Counted from the first letter of the stretch, positions 40,596 to 49,999 are shown. The stretch: 64,000 bases of DNA from GCA-003244245 sp036501085 (GCA_036501085.1 DASYAZ010000090.1:24589-88588); one strand, 5' to 3'. Program-made: numbers and translations. The notes: generated by a model from the sequence alone, not told the origin.

Positions 40596-41018
40596 ATGGC
40601 GGACCTACGTGGTCGCACCTTCTCCGACCTGCTAGCCGGCCTCAACGCAGGGCAGCACCTGGCAGTGGATGCTGTGGTGGCCTTCGTCGACGGGGAACTG
40701 GGCGCGGCACCTCGCGACCGCGCCGCGGCCCACCTCACCGGGTGCTCGTCGTGCGCTGCGGAAGTCGCCGCGCAACGCCACGCTCGCAGCGAGGTCCGCG
40801 CAGCTCAATGCCCTTCGGCACCCGCGAACCTGCTGGCCGCGCTGCGTGAGATCCCGCACACCGCTGAGTTGCCCGAGCTTCACACCGGGCTGACCGGGAC
40901 CCTCGACGGCGCCGTACTGGAGGTCTCGGACCCGCTCCAGGCGCCGCCCGGGCCGCTGGGCTCCAACCAGCGCTGGGGTGCCGGACCCTCGGTACTCGGC
41001 CGGTGGATGGGGCGGTAG
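40596..41018 (+). CDS. rseA: Anti-sigma factor RseA (zinc-binding)
   Basis: 140 residues. The zinc anti-sigma motif is H46-L-T-G-C50-S-S-C53, preceded by DAVVAFVDGELG. There is no membrane helix, so it is a soluble ZAS-type protein that binds SigE. The ATG has GGAGG just upstream in the 9-base gap after sigE. The C-terminal half is low in conserved features. Release of SigE by oxidation or by phosphorylation and proteolysis is known for mycobacterial RseA and is only inferred here. Confidence 0.88.
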   Translation: MADLRGRTFSDLLAGLNAGQHLAVDAVVAFVDGELGAAPRDRAAAHLTGCSSCAAEVAAQRHARSEVRAAQCPSAPANLLAALREIPHTAELPELHTGLTGTLDGAVLEVSDPLQAPPGPLGSNQRWGAGPSVLGRWMGR

Positions 41019-41093
41019 AAACTGCCCAGCAGAAGTAGCGCTACGCACATTTCACTGTGGTGTGGGCAGACTTAAGAGACCGCCAGCGCACGT

Positions 41094-42686
41094 GTGACCA
41101 GTGCACGTTTGACCCGGGAGACCATGGCTCCGCCACCCGATCGGCCACCCGATCGCGACGACCGTCCCTTCATGCCGGAAGGGGATTCCGAGCCGCCTGC
41201 GTACACCTCGAGGCCGGCACCGCGGCCTGCGGTTGACCCGGAGGCCGCGCGCGCCTTCGCCCGACCACCGGGAGTGACCGGCGCGTTCGCCGATCAGCCG
41301 GGCGTCACCACGCGGGACTGGGTCACCGCGACACCGCCTCCCGAGACATTGGTAGCCGCGTTCGGCAGACCACCGGACTCCGGTGACCGGCTCCAGCGCC
41401 CACCCGAACTCAACGGCAGTCACGACAACGGGAGGCCATACCGGGGAGGCTCGGATGGTCAGGATGAGTTCTGGCCACGCGACGCCGGGGGCAACCCATG
41501 GCGTGATCCCCGGGCGGCGGCGGTGCTGGGTGCTCCCGCGGTGGCGCAGGATCGCTCAGAGTGCGCTGATCCACCGCGCCCCGGCGCCCGGTTGAGCCTG
41601 GTGGATGTGCTGTTCGGTCGCAAGGTGAGCAACCGGGCACTCGCGCTGCTGGGGGTTCTGGCCCTGTTGATCGGGGCCGCCGGCGGCCTGGTGGGCCGGC
41701 TCACCTCGGAAGGCGGCAGCCTGCTCCACGATCCGGGTGCCACGCTGGCCTCGGTGCAGCCGGCGATCGATCGCCCGGCGGACTCGGTGGCAGCTGTGGC
41801 CGGCCGGGTGGTGCCCGCGGTGGTGTCCCTCGAGTTCCGGGTCGGTGACCAGGGCGGGTTCGGCTCGGCCGTGGTGATCGACGGTCAGGGGTACCTGCTG
41901 ACGAACAACCACGTGGTGGCCCCGGCCGCGAACATCCCGCAGGCCACCCTGGAGGCGGTGTTCAGTGACGGGACCCGGTTGCCGGCGCGGATCGTGGGCC
42001 GCGATCCCAAGACCGACCTCGCGGTGGTCAAGGTGGAGGTGGCGAACCCGACAGTGGCGCAACTGGGCCGCTCATCGACACTGAAACCGGGCGACCCGGT
42101 CATCGCGATCGGGTCACCACTGGGCCTTGCCGGCACGGTCACCAGTGGAATCGTCAGTGCGGTGGATCGCCCGGTGCGGCTGGAAGGCGATGGTGGCCCG
42201 GGCAACGCGGTGATCGACGCCATCCAGACCGACGCGGCGATCAACCCGGGAAACTCCGGCGGTGCCCTGATCGACGCCAGTGGAGCGGTGGTGGGCATCA
42301 ACACCGCCATTCGCACCCTGGGCGCCAGCGAAGGGGGTTCCATCGGGCTGGGCTTCGCCATCCCGATCGACACAGCCAGGACCATCGCCCAGGCGCTGAT
42401 CCGTACCGGGCACTACCAGCACGCCGAGCTGGGCATCAATGCCGCGTCGGTGACCGACGGCAAGTCCGACGGTGCCCGGGTGCAGAACGTGCAGCAGGGC
42501 AGCGCCGCCGCGGAGGCCGGAATCCTGGAGAACGATGTGATCACCAAGGTGGGTACCCGGCCCATCGGCAGCGCCGACGCATTGACTGTCGCCATTCGTG
42601 AGCGGCCCATCGGTGACCGGGTGTCGATTTCTCTGGTTCGAGACGGGCGCCCCCTCGTGGTGACGGTCACCCTGAAATCCGACTGA
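41094..42686 (+). CDS. htrA: Membrane-anchored HtrA/DegP serine protease
   Basis: 530 residues. A long proline-rich cytoplasmic part (1-178) is followed by one transmembrane helix (about 181-200), a trypsin-like domain, and a PDZ domain (about 430-525). The triad is H273 (TNNHVV), D308 (KTDLAVV) and S388 (PGNSGG). It degrades or refolds damaged proteins outside the membrane. The gene follows sigE-rseA and is likely part of the same stress regulon. The GTG at 41094 and ATG at 41124 are both possible starts. Confidence 0.92.
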   Translation: MTSARLTRETMAPPPDRPPDRDDRPFMPEGDSEPPAYTSRPAPRPAVDPEAARAFARPPGVTGAFADQPGVTTRDWVTATPPPETLVAAFGRPPDSGDRLQRPPELNGSHDNGRPYRGGSDGQDEFWPRDAGGNPWRDPRAAAVLGAPAVAQDRSECADPPRPGARLSLVDVLFGRKVSNRALALLGVLALLIGAAGGLVGRLTSEGGSLLHDPGATLASVQPAIDRPADSVAAVAGRVVPAVVSLEFRVGDQGGFGSAVVIDGQGYLLTNNHVVAPAANIPQATLEAVFSDGTRLPARIVGRDPKTDLAVVKVEVANPTVAQLGRSSTLKPGDPVIAIGSPLGLAGTVTSGIVSAVDRPVRLEGDGGPGNAVIDAIQTDAAINPGNSGGALIDASGAVVGINTAIRTLGASEGGSIGLGFAIPIDTARTIAQALIRTGHYQHAELGINAASVTDGKSDGARVQNVQQGSAAAEAGILENDVITKVGTRPIGSADALTVAIRERPIGDRVSISLVRDGRPLVVTVTLKSD

Positions 42687-42758
42687 TCGGGTGCGCCTGC
42701 GCCGACCTGGCTAGGCTGGGGTCTGGCTCGTTGGCTGGTTGGGTGCACGGAGGTCCAG

Positions 42759-43157
42759 ATGTTCAATATCGGCTGGGGGGAGTTTCTGATCCTGATCGTC
42801 GCCGGGTTGCTGATCCTGGGTCCCGAGCGATTGCCGTCGGCGGCGGCCTGGCTGGGCCGGACCGTGCGGCAGGTCCGGGAGTACGCGCAGGGTGCCCGCG
42901 AGCAACTGCGGTCCGAACTGGGCCCGGAGTTCGACGAGATCCGCGCTCCGCTGGAGGACCTGCGCGGGTTACGGAACTTCAATCCGCGCACCGCCCTCAC
43001 CCGGCACCTGTTCGAGGATCTGGACGGCACCCCCTTCGGGGGCCCTCATGGCGAGGTCAAGCCCAACGGTTATGCCGCCCCCACCGGCAGGGGCACCCCG
43101 ATTCCCCGGCCGCTGCAGGCCGGGGAGCGCCCCCCATTCGACCCCGACGCGACCTGA
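42759..43157 (+). CDS. tatB: Twin-arginine translocase subunit TatB
   Basis: 132 residues. The N-terminal helix MFNIGWGEFLILIVAGLLIL followed by GPERLP and an amphipathic helix (AAWLGRTVRQVREYAQGAREQL) is the TatB signature; the GPERLP hinge and downstream acidic helix separate it from TatA. A disordered proline-rich tail follows. The ATG has GGAGG upstream. It sits after htrA as in mycobacteria; tatA and tatC are not in the window. Confidence 0.92.
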   Translation: MFNIGWGEFLILIVAGLLILGPERLPSAAAWLGRTVRQVREYAQGAREQLRSELGPEFDEIRAPLEDLRGLRNFNPRTALTRHLFEDLDGTPFGGPHGEVKPNGYAAPTGRGTPIPRPLQAGERPPFDPDAT

Positions 43158-43203
43158 CGGCGCTGGTTTCAGGCCGGTCTCAGGGGAGGTCTCGGGGGAG
43201 GAG

Positions 43204-44361
43204 CTATCGCGAAGAGCTGGGGCTCACCGAGAGCAGCCGCCCCGCCAGGCCGCGGGAGCGGGTAGCGAGTCGCTCGGCCACCTCCCGCAGCACTATCGAG
43301 GCCGGCGAGGCGGGATCGGCCAGCACCAGCGGGATACCTGCATCGCTGGTCTCGCGCAGCCGGACATCGAGTGGCACCTGGCCCAGCAGGGGGACCTCGC
43401 TGCCCAGGGAGCGGGTCAGCGACTCGGCGACGACCCGGCCCCCGCCGGAACCGAAGAGGTAGTTGCGGGTGCCGTCTGGCATCTCCCACCACGACATGTT
43501 CTCCACCACACCGATCAGCCGCTGGCGAGTCTGCAAGGCGATCGCCCCGGCCCGCTGCGCCACCTCCGCGGCAGCCCGCTGCGGCGTGGTGACGACCAGG
43601 ATCTCGGCGGTAGGGATCAGCTGCGCCACGGAGATGGCGATGTCGCCGGTACCCGGCGGCAGGTCGAGCAGCAGCACATCCAGGTCGCCCCAGAACACGT
43701 CGGCGAGGAACTGCTGCAAGGCCCGGTGCAGCATCGGCCCCCGCCAGACCACCGGGGTGTTGTCCTTGGTGAACATCCCGATCGAGATGACCTTCACGCC
43801 ATGCGCGATGGGCGGCATGATCATCTTTTCTACCTGGGTGGGTCGGTCGGTGGTGCCGAGCATGCCGGGCACCGAGTGCCCGTATATGTCGGCGTCGACC
43901 ACGCCGACCGATAGCCCCCGGTCGGCCATCGCGGCCGCCAGATTCACCGTCACCGAGGACTTGCCGACTCCACCCTTGCCGGAGGCGATGCAGTACACGC
44001 GGGTCAGCGACCCCGGCTCGGCGAACGGGATCCGGGGCTCCTCAGCGGAACCACGCAGCTGGTGGCGCAACGCCGTGCGCTGGGCATCGCTCATCACATC
44101 CAGCTCCACCCGCACGTCACGCACTCCGGGCACCCCAGAGACCGCCGCGGTGACTCGCGAGGTGATGGTGTCCCGCATCGGGCAGCCGGCGATGGTGAGC
44201 CACACCGCTACCTGCACGGTCCCGTCGCCCGCCACGGTCACGTCCTTGACCATGCCCAGCTCGGTGATCGGGCGGTTGATCTCCGGGTCATGTACTCCGT
44301 CCAGTGCGGCTCGCACCGCGTCGACGGAGGGGGTTGACTGGGGGGAGGCCACGAATGGCAC
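43204..44361 (-). CDS. mrp: Mrp/ApbC iron-sulfur carrier ATPase
   Basis: 385 residues. An N-terminal MIP18/DUF59 domain (VRAALDGVHDPEINRPITELGM, AGCPMRDTI) precedes the P-loop domain with SGKGGVGKSSVTVNLA, VDADIYGHSVPGML and LLLDLPPGTGD. The family loads Fe-S clusters onto apoproteins. I did not see the C-terminal CxxC in the usual place; the segment around VVENMSWWEMPDGTRNYLFG has W and P where many homologues have MSxFxCPxC. That lack is common in actinobacterial Mrp. It converges with tatB. Confidence 0.9.
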   Translation of the reverse strand: MPFVASPQSTPSVDAVRAALDGVHDPEINRPITELGMVKDVTVAGDGTVQVAVWLTIAGCPMRDTITSRVTAAVSGVPGVRDVRVELDVMSDAQRTALRHQLRGSAEEPRIPFAEPGSLTRVYCIASGKGGVGKSSVTVNLAAAMADRGLSVGVVDADIYGHSVPGMLGTTDRPTQVEKMIMPPIAHGVKVISIGMFTKDNTPVVWRGPMLHRALQQFLADVFWGDLDVLLLDLPPGTGDIAISVAQLIPTAEILVVTTPQRAAAEVAQRAGAIALQTRQRLIGVVENMSWWEMPDGTRNYLFGSGGGRVVAESLTRSLGSEVPLLGQVPLDVRLRETSDAGIPLVLADPASPASIVLREVAERLATRSRGLAGRLLSVSPSSSR

Positions 44362-44463
44362 CGACCTTCCGGTTTGGCTGTGGATTCGGCTTGGTCTCGG
44401 GTCTGGTTGGTCTCGGGGTCTGGCTGGTTCTGGCTCCCATGCTAGGCGTAACCGGCTGGCCGT

Positions 44464-45033
44464 TCACCGCCTCCGCTCGCCGGACCGCCGGTCAGGCGTG
44501 CCGATCCGGCGGTGGCCGGTGTGGTCCGGGCGGGACTCCGATGCCGGTTCAGCCTGCCCTGGGTCCCGGAGCTCGGTGAGCCGGACGAGCTCGGAGCGCA
44601 GAAAATCCCGGGTGACCACCTCGCCGACGGCCAGCCGCAGCGAGGCCAGTTCCCGGGCCAGGTACTCGGTATCGGCCTTGGTGCGCTCAGCCCGGGCCCG
44701 ATCTTCCTCCAGCGCGGTGCGGTCCCGGTCGTCCTGCCGGTTCTGCGCCAGCAGGATCAACGGTGCGGCGTAGGCCGCCTGCGTGGAGAACGCCAGGTTG
44801 AGCAGGATGAACGGGTAAGGATCCCAGCGCAAAGACACCGCAGCCAGGTTCAGCGCGATCCACACCATGACGATGACGGTCTGCGCTGCCAGGAACCGGC
44901 CGGTGCCCAGGAACCGGGCGATCCGCTCGGAGAAGCGGGCGAAGGCATCCGGGTCCATCTTGGGCGTCAGCCGCCGTGGTCCCCGCGGAAGGTCCAGCCG
45001 GCTGGCTGCGTACTGCCACCGAGACTCAGCCAT
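44464..45033 (-). CDS. DUF1003 membrane protein
   Basis: 189 residues. The pattern ERIARFLGTGRFLAAQTVIV, then RWDPYPFILLNLAFSTQAAY and APLILLAQNRQDDRDR, with two transmembrane helices, is diagnostic of DUF1003. A coiled coil (residues ~105-150) and a charged tail follow. The start overlaps the MgtE-like gene's end by eight bases, so the two are co-translated. The pairing is conserved in mycobacteria. The function is unknown. Confidence 0.88.
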   Translation of the reverse strand: MAESRWQYAASRLDLPRGPRRLTPKMDPDAFARFSERIARFLGTGRFLAAQTVIVMVWIALNLAAVSLRWDPYPFILLNLAFSTQAAYAAPLILLAQNRQDDRDRTALEEDRARAERTKADTEYLARELASLRLAVGEVVTRDFLRSELVRLTELRDPGQAEPASESRPDHTGHRRIGTPDRRSGERRR

Positions 45034-46312
45034 GGTTCCTCACCTCCTCGGTCCAGTCCGGAGTGGGCCAGGCTTCTTGTTGGCGCCAGTCGTCGGGCAG
45101 CGCGGCATCCAGCAGGTCATCGACGCTGACCGCGCCGAGCAGGTGCCCGACGGAATCCACCACCGGTCCGCAGACCAGGTCGTAGGCGGCGAAGTAGCGG
45201 GTCACCTCGGCGAGAGAGGCCTCCGGCCCGAGCTGGACCAGCTCGGTGTCCAGCACACCGGCGACCAGGTTCGAGGGCGGCTCCCGGAGCAGCCGCTGCA
45301 GGTGAGCGCAGCCCAGGTAACGCCCGGTCGGGGTGGCTGAGGGGGGACGGCAGACGAACACCATGCTGGCCAGCGCCGGGGTCAGTTCCGGGTTCCGGGC
45401 CCGGGCCAGCGCCTCGGCGACCGTGGCATCCGGGGCCAGCACCACGGGCTCCGGTGTCATCAGGCCACCGGCGGTGTCGGAAGAGTAGGCCAGCAACCTG
45501 CGCACGGGAGCGGATTCCTCGGGGGCCATCAGCCGCAGCAGCCGTTCCCGCTCCGGCTGGGCGAGCTCTCCCAGCAGGTCGGCGGCATCGTCGGGATTCA
45601 TCGCCTCCAGCACGTCGGCGCCACGGTCTTCTCCCAGGTGGTCGAGTACTTCGGCCTGTTCGTCCTCGGGGAGCTCCTGCAACACGTCGGCGAGCCGCTC
45701 GTCGTCCAGCGCGTCGACCACCTCGTAGCGGCGCTTGGCGGGCAGCTCGCGCAGCGCGTTGGCGACCTCCACCGCGCGCATCGCCTCGAAGAGGGTGAGT
45801 AGCTGCTCGGCGCCCTGCCCGCGGGAGGACACCTCGGCCAGCGTCAGCCCCGCCACCTGGTCCCACTCGAGCACCTCCACCGGCCCGCGCCGGCCGAGCC
45901 GGCCGCGTTCCCGCACCGCCACCTTGGTGATCACCCAGTCCCGGGTGCGGGTCTGCTCGATCCCGGCATCAACAACTACCGCCACCGCTCCGGTGGCCGC
46001 TATGTGCACCCGGGTGTCCAGAATCTCCCCGACCACCAGGGTCTCGTTGGGGCGCAGCCGGAACCTACGCAGGCTCACCGTGCCGGTGGCCAGTGCCACC
46101 GCCCCGGGCTCGATCGAGGTGACCCGAAGCATCGGAACGAAAATCCGTTGCCGGCTCACGAGCTCGACCACCAGCCCCAGCACCCGGGGCGGTTGCGCCC
46201 CGATGCGCAGCGCCGTCACCAGGTCCCGGACCTTACCGATCTGCTCGCCATCGGGACCGAACACCGGCAAGCCGGCGACCCGGGCGGCATAAACCCTGGT
46301 AGCACTGGCCAC
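45026..46312 (-). CDS. Soluble MgtE-N/CBS-domain protein with PRC-barrel start
   Basis: 428 residues. It starts with a PRC-barrel-like part (GLPVFGPDGEQIGKVRDLVT). An MgtE N-terminal superhelical domain follows at about 170-270 (ELPAKRRYEVVDALDDERLADVL, EDEQAEVLDHL, MNPDDAADLLGEL), then a CBS pair at about 285-415. There is no MgtE membrane channel, so it is probably a cytosolic sensor of Mg or nucleotide rather than a transporter. It is coupled to the DUF1003 gene, which could provide the membrane part (inference). Confidence 0.85.
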   Translation of the reverse strand: MASATRVYAARVAGLPVFGPDGEQIGKVRDLVTALRIGAQPPRVLGLVVELVSRQRIFVPMLRVTSIEPGAVALATGTVSLRRFRLRPNETLVVGEILDTRVHIAATGAVAVVVDAGIEQTRTRDWVITKVAVRERGRLGRRGPVEVLEWDQVAGLTLAEVSSRGQGAEQLLTLFEAMRAVEVANALRELPAKRRYEVVDALDDERLADVLQELPEDEQAEVLDHLGEDRGADVLEAMNPDDAADLLGELAQPERERLLRLMAPEESAPVRRLLAYSSDTAGGLMTPEPVVLAPDATVAEALARARNPELTPALASMVFVCRPPSATPTGRYLGCAHLQRLLREPPSNLVAGVLDTELVQLGPEASLAEVTRYFAAYDLVCGPVVDSVGHLLGAVSVDDLLDAALPDDWRQQEAWPTPDWTEEVRNHG

Positions 46313-46378
46313 AGTAGGAGGCTAGCGTTCACCCACCCGTGGGATGCCCCCACCGCCGTCCGAAGCCACCCAGCGGGC

Positions 46379-47785
46379 TCAGCGGTAGCAGTAGGAGTCG
46401 GAGGAGGCGTCGCCGCCTTGCAGGCGAACCTGGTGCACGCGCAGGCCGCGGAAATCGTCCCCATGCAGGAACAGGGCTGGGTCGAGGGCCAGCCCGCCCA
46501 AGGGGTCCGCGTCGATCTTGGCCAGCCAGGCGCCGACACCGTCCGGGTAGAACTGGTCGTCCCACGCGCCGTAGAGCGAGTTGGTCAGGTACACCCGCCG
46601 CCCATCCCGGCTGACCTCGACCATCTGCGGGCCGCCGGCCAGCGGCTGGTCCGGCGCTGCCGGGTGGGCCGCGCGAGCGGCGATACCACCCAGTCGCACC
46701 GATCCGACCTCGCGCGGCTGGGCGGGGTCGGATACGTCGTACTGCTTGAGCTCGCCGGTGCCCCAGCACGAGACATACAGCCGCTGATCATCCACCGTGA
46801 GGTTGATGTCGGTGACCAGCGGGGGCACCGCAGCGAAGGGCTTGAGCGCCGGAGGCAGCAGGTCGGGATCGGTGGGCTCGGCCGGAATGGTGATCACCTT
46901 GTCTGCCGCCCAGCCTCCGTCCTGCCCCCGGTGCCAACGCCATACCGAGGCGGACAGGTCCTGGGTGGACACCACGACCCCGACGAACCCCCAACTCGCC
47001 TCGGGATCGTGCGCCGGTCGCAACTCCAGCACCATCTGCTGCTCAGCTCCCAAGTCCACCCGCTGCACGTGCTTGCCGGCAGCCAGGTCCCAGAAGTGCA
47101 GCGCGTGACCGTACTCGTTACCCAGCAGCAGTTCCGGGTTCACCCCGTCCTCGATCATCGAAGGGGTACCCCACTCGCTCGTGACCAGCGTGTTCTGCTT
47201 CAGATGCCACCACGCGTCATAGGCGAGGTACTGCGGCCCGCGGTCGGTCTCCCAGGCGCCCTGCACCTCGAAGCTGTCGTGATCGAGCAGTGCGATCCCA
47301 CCCGGCCCGTCGGCGCCGTCGGCGCCACCGAGGCAGGACAGGAAGATGCCCTCAGGTCCGCAGTGCAGCGTGTGCGGGCGGGAGTAGCCCGCTTTGTCGG
47401 CCAGCTCCTTGGCGTCGATCGTCTTGACCAGGGTGGGATTGGTCGGGTCGGGGTGGGTGTCGTAGACATGCACGTTGGAGCTGCGCAATCCGGGAAGCAG
47501 CAGGTAGCGGCGTTCCAGGCCGCTCGCGCCGTGACCCTCGTGGGCCAGCGCGCTGCTGCAGGCGTTCCAGCCGAAGTGGTGCAGCTCGTCGCCGACCGTC
47601 GGCAGGTCCGCCCAGCCCACCACCGTCCCGTAGCGTGGTGAGTCGGGGTCGACGTCGATGACGCTCAGCGCATCCGGCCGTTGTGCCGCGCGATCGAAGG
47701 CCACCACGTAGGCGAGTTGCTCGGCTGGTGCGGCCGCAGCTTCGGCGGGACTGCGGTAGAAGGTCGGGTCGGACGGTGCGTTCAT
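46379..47785 (-). CDS. Selenium-binding protein family / methanethiol oxidase
   Basis: 468 residues of the SBP56 (SELENBP1) beta-propeller family. Recognisable parts are GDELHHFGWNACSSAL, HTLHCGPEGIFLSCLGG, VTSEWGTPSMIEDGVNPE, ELRPAHDPEASWGFVGV and NLTVDDQRLYVSCWGTGEL. Family members oxidise methanethiol to formaldehyde, H2S and H2O2, with conserved histidines as copper ligands. The start is the ATG at 47785, which has AGAGGAG upstream. Three 13-bp tandem repeats lie 32-70 bases upstream. It stands alone as a transcription unit. Confidence 0.88.
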   Translation of the reverse strand: MNAPSDPTFYRSPAEAAAAPAEQLAYVVAFDRAAQRPDALSVIDVDPDSPRYGTVVGWADLPTVGDELHHFGWNACSSALAHEGHGASGLERRYLLLPGLRSSNVHVYDTHPDPTNPTLVKTIDAKELADKAGYSRPHTLHCGPEGIFLSCLGGADGADGPGGIALLDHDSFEVQGAWETDRGPQYLAYDAWWHLKQNTLVTSEWGTPSMIEDGVNPELLLGNEYGHALHFWDLAAGKHVQRVDLGAEQQMVLELRPAHDPEASWGFVGVVVSTQDLSASVWRWHRGQDGGWAADKVITIPAEPTDPDLLPPALKPFAAVPPLVTDINLTVDDQRLYVSCWGTGELKQYDVSDPAQPREVGSVRLGGIAARAAHPAAPDQPLAGGPQMVEVSRDGRRVYLTNSLYGAWDDQFYPDGVGAWLAKIDADPLGGLALDPALFLHGDDFRGLRVHQVRLQGGDASSDSYCYR

Positions 47786-48215
47786 GGAAGTCTCCTCTGG
47801 CGAGGTCGGGCTGTGTATTGGGTTGCCGGATTGGGTTGCCGGATTGGCTTGCCGGGCACGGGCTGGCCTGCGGTACCCCTGCGGCACCGCGGTGCCTGCA
47901 CCGGAAGATCTGGGTCAGCCGGAGATCATTGATTGCGACACAACGCGCTAGCCAGCCTGAGAAGGTCGACGTGGCGGCGCGCGGTCAGCCACGTGGTCAG
48001 AAATATCGGACCGTCCAGTCGGCTGAGCCGAGGGCGGCCATCGCGGGATCGGTAGGGCGGCAAAGCGGTCATCGCTGCGAGCTCCCGGTCGGGTCTCTGT
48101 CGACGGTACCGGGCTGCACCGGGATGCGCGCTCGTTCCTCCGGGCGGTTGCCGGTCGCGCCGGGTAACCTGGCCTGTGGCGCCTCCCCGGCCGTATGCGA
48201 CGAAAGGTTGCCCTC
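47786..48215. other. 430-base gap between divergent genes
   Basis: It holds the control regions of the methanethiol oxidase gene (minus) and the acyl-CoA dehydrogenase gene (plus). Apart from the 13-bp tandem repeats at 47817-47855 no gene, hairpin or clear promoter pair was found. Confidence 0.5.
47817..47855. repeat. Three tandem 13-bp repeats upstream of methanethiol oxidase gene
   Basis: ATTGGGTTGCCGG occurs at 47817-47829 and 47830-47842, then with one change (ATTGGCTTGCCGG) at 47843-47855. The position, just upstream of the start at 47785, suggests iterated binding sites for a regulator. Confidence 0.8.
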
Positions 48216-49412
48216 ATGGCCCGGCTCGCTCAGACCCCTGGCCTCACTGAGATCCAGCAGGAGATCCTCGCGACGGTCAAGACCTTCGTGGACAAGGAGA
48301 TCATCCCGGTCGCTCAGGAACTCGAGCACACCGATACCTACCCGCAGGAAATCGTCGACGGCATGAAGGAGATGGGCCTGTTCGGGCTCACCATCCCCGA
48401 GGAGTACGGCGGGCTGGGCGAGTCACTGCTGACCTACGCGCTGGTCGTGGAGCAGATCGCTCGCGGTTGGATGAGCGTCTCCGGGGTGATCAACACACAT
48501 TTCATCGTGGCCTACATGATCAGCCATCACGGCACGGACGGGCAGAAGCAGCACTACCTGCCCGGGATGGCCGACGGCAGCATCCGAGGAGCCTTCTCCA
48601 TGTCGGAACCGGAGCTGGGCTCCGACGTCGCGGCGATCAAGACGAGAGCCCGGCGAGACGGGGAGGATTACCTCGTCGACGGCGCGAAGATGTGGCTGAC
48701 CAACGGCGCCACCTCGACCCTGGTGGCCACCCTGGTCAAGACCGATGAAGGCGCCGAGAAAGCGCACCGCAACCTCACCACGTTGCTGGTGGACAAGCCC
48801 GCCGGCTACGGGAAGGTCGCGCCCGGGCTCAGCATACCCGGCAAGATCGACAAAATGGGCTACAAGGGGGTGGAAACCACCGAGCTGGTATTCGATGGTT
48901 TCCGGATCGGCGCCGACAAGGTGCTCGGTGCCGCACCCGGCATGGGTTTCGCCCAGATGATGGACGGGGTCGAGGTGGGCCGGGTCAACGTGGCGGCCCG
49001 GGCCTGCGGTATCGCCATCCGTGCTTTCGAGCTCGCAGTGGACTACGCCCAGCAGCGCAAGACCTTCGGCAAGCCGATCGCGGAGCACCAGGCGATCGCG
49101 TTCAAGCTGGCCGAGATGGCCACCAAGGTCGAAGCCGCGCATCTGATGATGGTCAATGCCGCCCGGTCCAAGGACTCCGGGGAGCGCAACGACGTCCAGA
49201 CCGGGATGGCGAAGCTGCTGGCTAGCGAGTACTGCAAGGAAGTCACCGAGGACGCCTTCCGCATCCACGGCGGGTACGGTTACTCCAAGGAGTACGAGAT
49301 CGAGCGGTTGATGCGCGAAGCGCCATTCCTGCTCATCGGCGAGGGCACGAGCGAAATTCAAAAGACAATCATCAGCAAGGCGCTGCTGCGGGAGTACGCT
49401 GCGCGGAGTTAG
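48216..49412 (+). CDS. Acyl-CoA dehydrogenase
   Basis: 398 residues with the full family pattern: GLFGLTIPEEYGGLG, AFSMSEPELGSDVAAIKTRA and MWLTNGA for FAD and substrate. YAQQRKTFGKPIAEHQ and RIHGGYGYSKEYEIERLMREA follow, and the catalytic glutamate lies in IGEGTSEIQ. It introduces a double bond in acyl-CoA and passes electrons to ETF. The ATG at 48216 has GAAAGG upstream. No other beta-oxidation gene is close, so chain length or branched substrate cannot be told. Confidence 0.92.
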   Translation: MARLAQTPGLTEIQQEILATVKTFVDKEIIPVAQELEHTDTYPQEIVDGMKEMGLFGLTIPEEYGGLGESLLTYALVVEQIARGWMSVSGVINTHFIVAYMISHHGTDGQKQHYLPGMADGSIRGAFSMSEPELGSDVAAIKTRARRDGEDYLVDGAKMWLTNGATSTLVATLVKTDEGAEKAHRNLTTLLVDKPAGYGKVAPGLSIPGKIDKMGYKGVETTELVFDGFRIGADKVLGAAPGMGFAQMMDGVEVGRVNVAARACGIAIRAFELAVDYAQQRKTFGKPIAEHQAIAFKLAEMATKVEAAHLMMVNAARSKDSGERNDVQTGMAKLLASEYCKEVTEDAFRIHGGYGYSKEYEIERLMREAPFLLIGEGTSEIQKTIISKALLREYAARS

Positions 49413-49480
49413 GTGAGTGACTTTTGTTTGTTCAGTGCGGGCGTTCGCGTGATGCCTACCGCGGAGGGAGGTGACGCACC

Positions 49481-49999
49481 ATGACCAGTCCGTTCGGCGG
49501 CCAGAATCAGATGCCCGGCCTGCCGACCCCGCCCTCCGGCTGGCCGATTGGCTCCTATGCCACCTACGCCGAGGCGCAACGCGCCGTGGACCATCTTGCC
49601 GATAACCAGTTTCCGGTCGCCGAGGTGACGATCGTCGGCGTGGACCTCATGCTCGTCGAGCGGGTTCTGCGCCGGTTGACCTGGGGTCGGGTTCTCAGCC
49701 AGGGGGCGGCATCGGGTGCCTGGTTCGGCCTGTTCGTCGGGGTGTTGCTCAGCCTGTTCGCCTCCCAGGCCGGGACCGGGGTGATCCCGATCCTGGTGGG
49801 GGTGGCCACCGGTGCGGTGTTCGGGACGGTATTCGCCGCCGCCGGATACGCCTCCACCCGCGGGCGGCGGGACTTCGCGTCCTCGAGCCAGCTGGTCGCT
49901 GGACGCTACGACGTGCTCTGCCAGCCACGGCATGCCGAGCAGGCTCGCGACATGCTCGCCAAGCTGGCGATGGGTCCCGGGGCCGCCACCACGGGATAG
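49481..49999 (+). CDS. General stress protein 17M-like membrane protein
   Basis: 172 residues. The N-terminal domain (GSYATYAEAQRAVDHLADNQFPVAEVTIVGVDL) is the YflT/17M-like fold. Two glycine-rich transmembrane helices follow (about 70-120). The same protein lies beside the MgtE-like and DUF1003 genes in mycobacteria (Rv1234-like). A strong ribosome binding site (GGAGGGAGGTG) precedes the ATG. The function is unknown; stress induction is known for relatives only. Confidence 0.82.
   Translation: MTSPFGGQNQMPGLPTPPSGWPIGSYATYAEAQRAVDHLADNQFPVAEVTIVGVDLMLVERVLRRLTWGRVLSQGAASGAWFGLFVGVLLSLFASQAGTGVIPILVGVATGAVFGTVFAAAGYASTRGRRDFASSSQLVAGRYDVLCQPRHAEQARDMLAKLAMGPGAATTG

Noticed and set aside
44296..44580. 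Plus-strand frame between mrp and DUF1003 genes
   Set aside because: Low-complexity hydrophobic and glycine-rich translation, no ribosome binding site, and it overlaps two real genes.
47857..48215. Riboswitch upstream of the acyl-CoA dehydrogenase gene
   Set aside because: No conserved aptamer pattern or terminator-antiterminator pair could be recognised.
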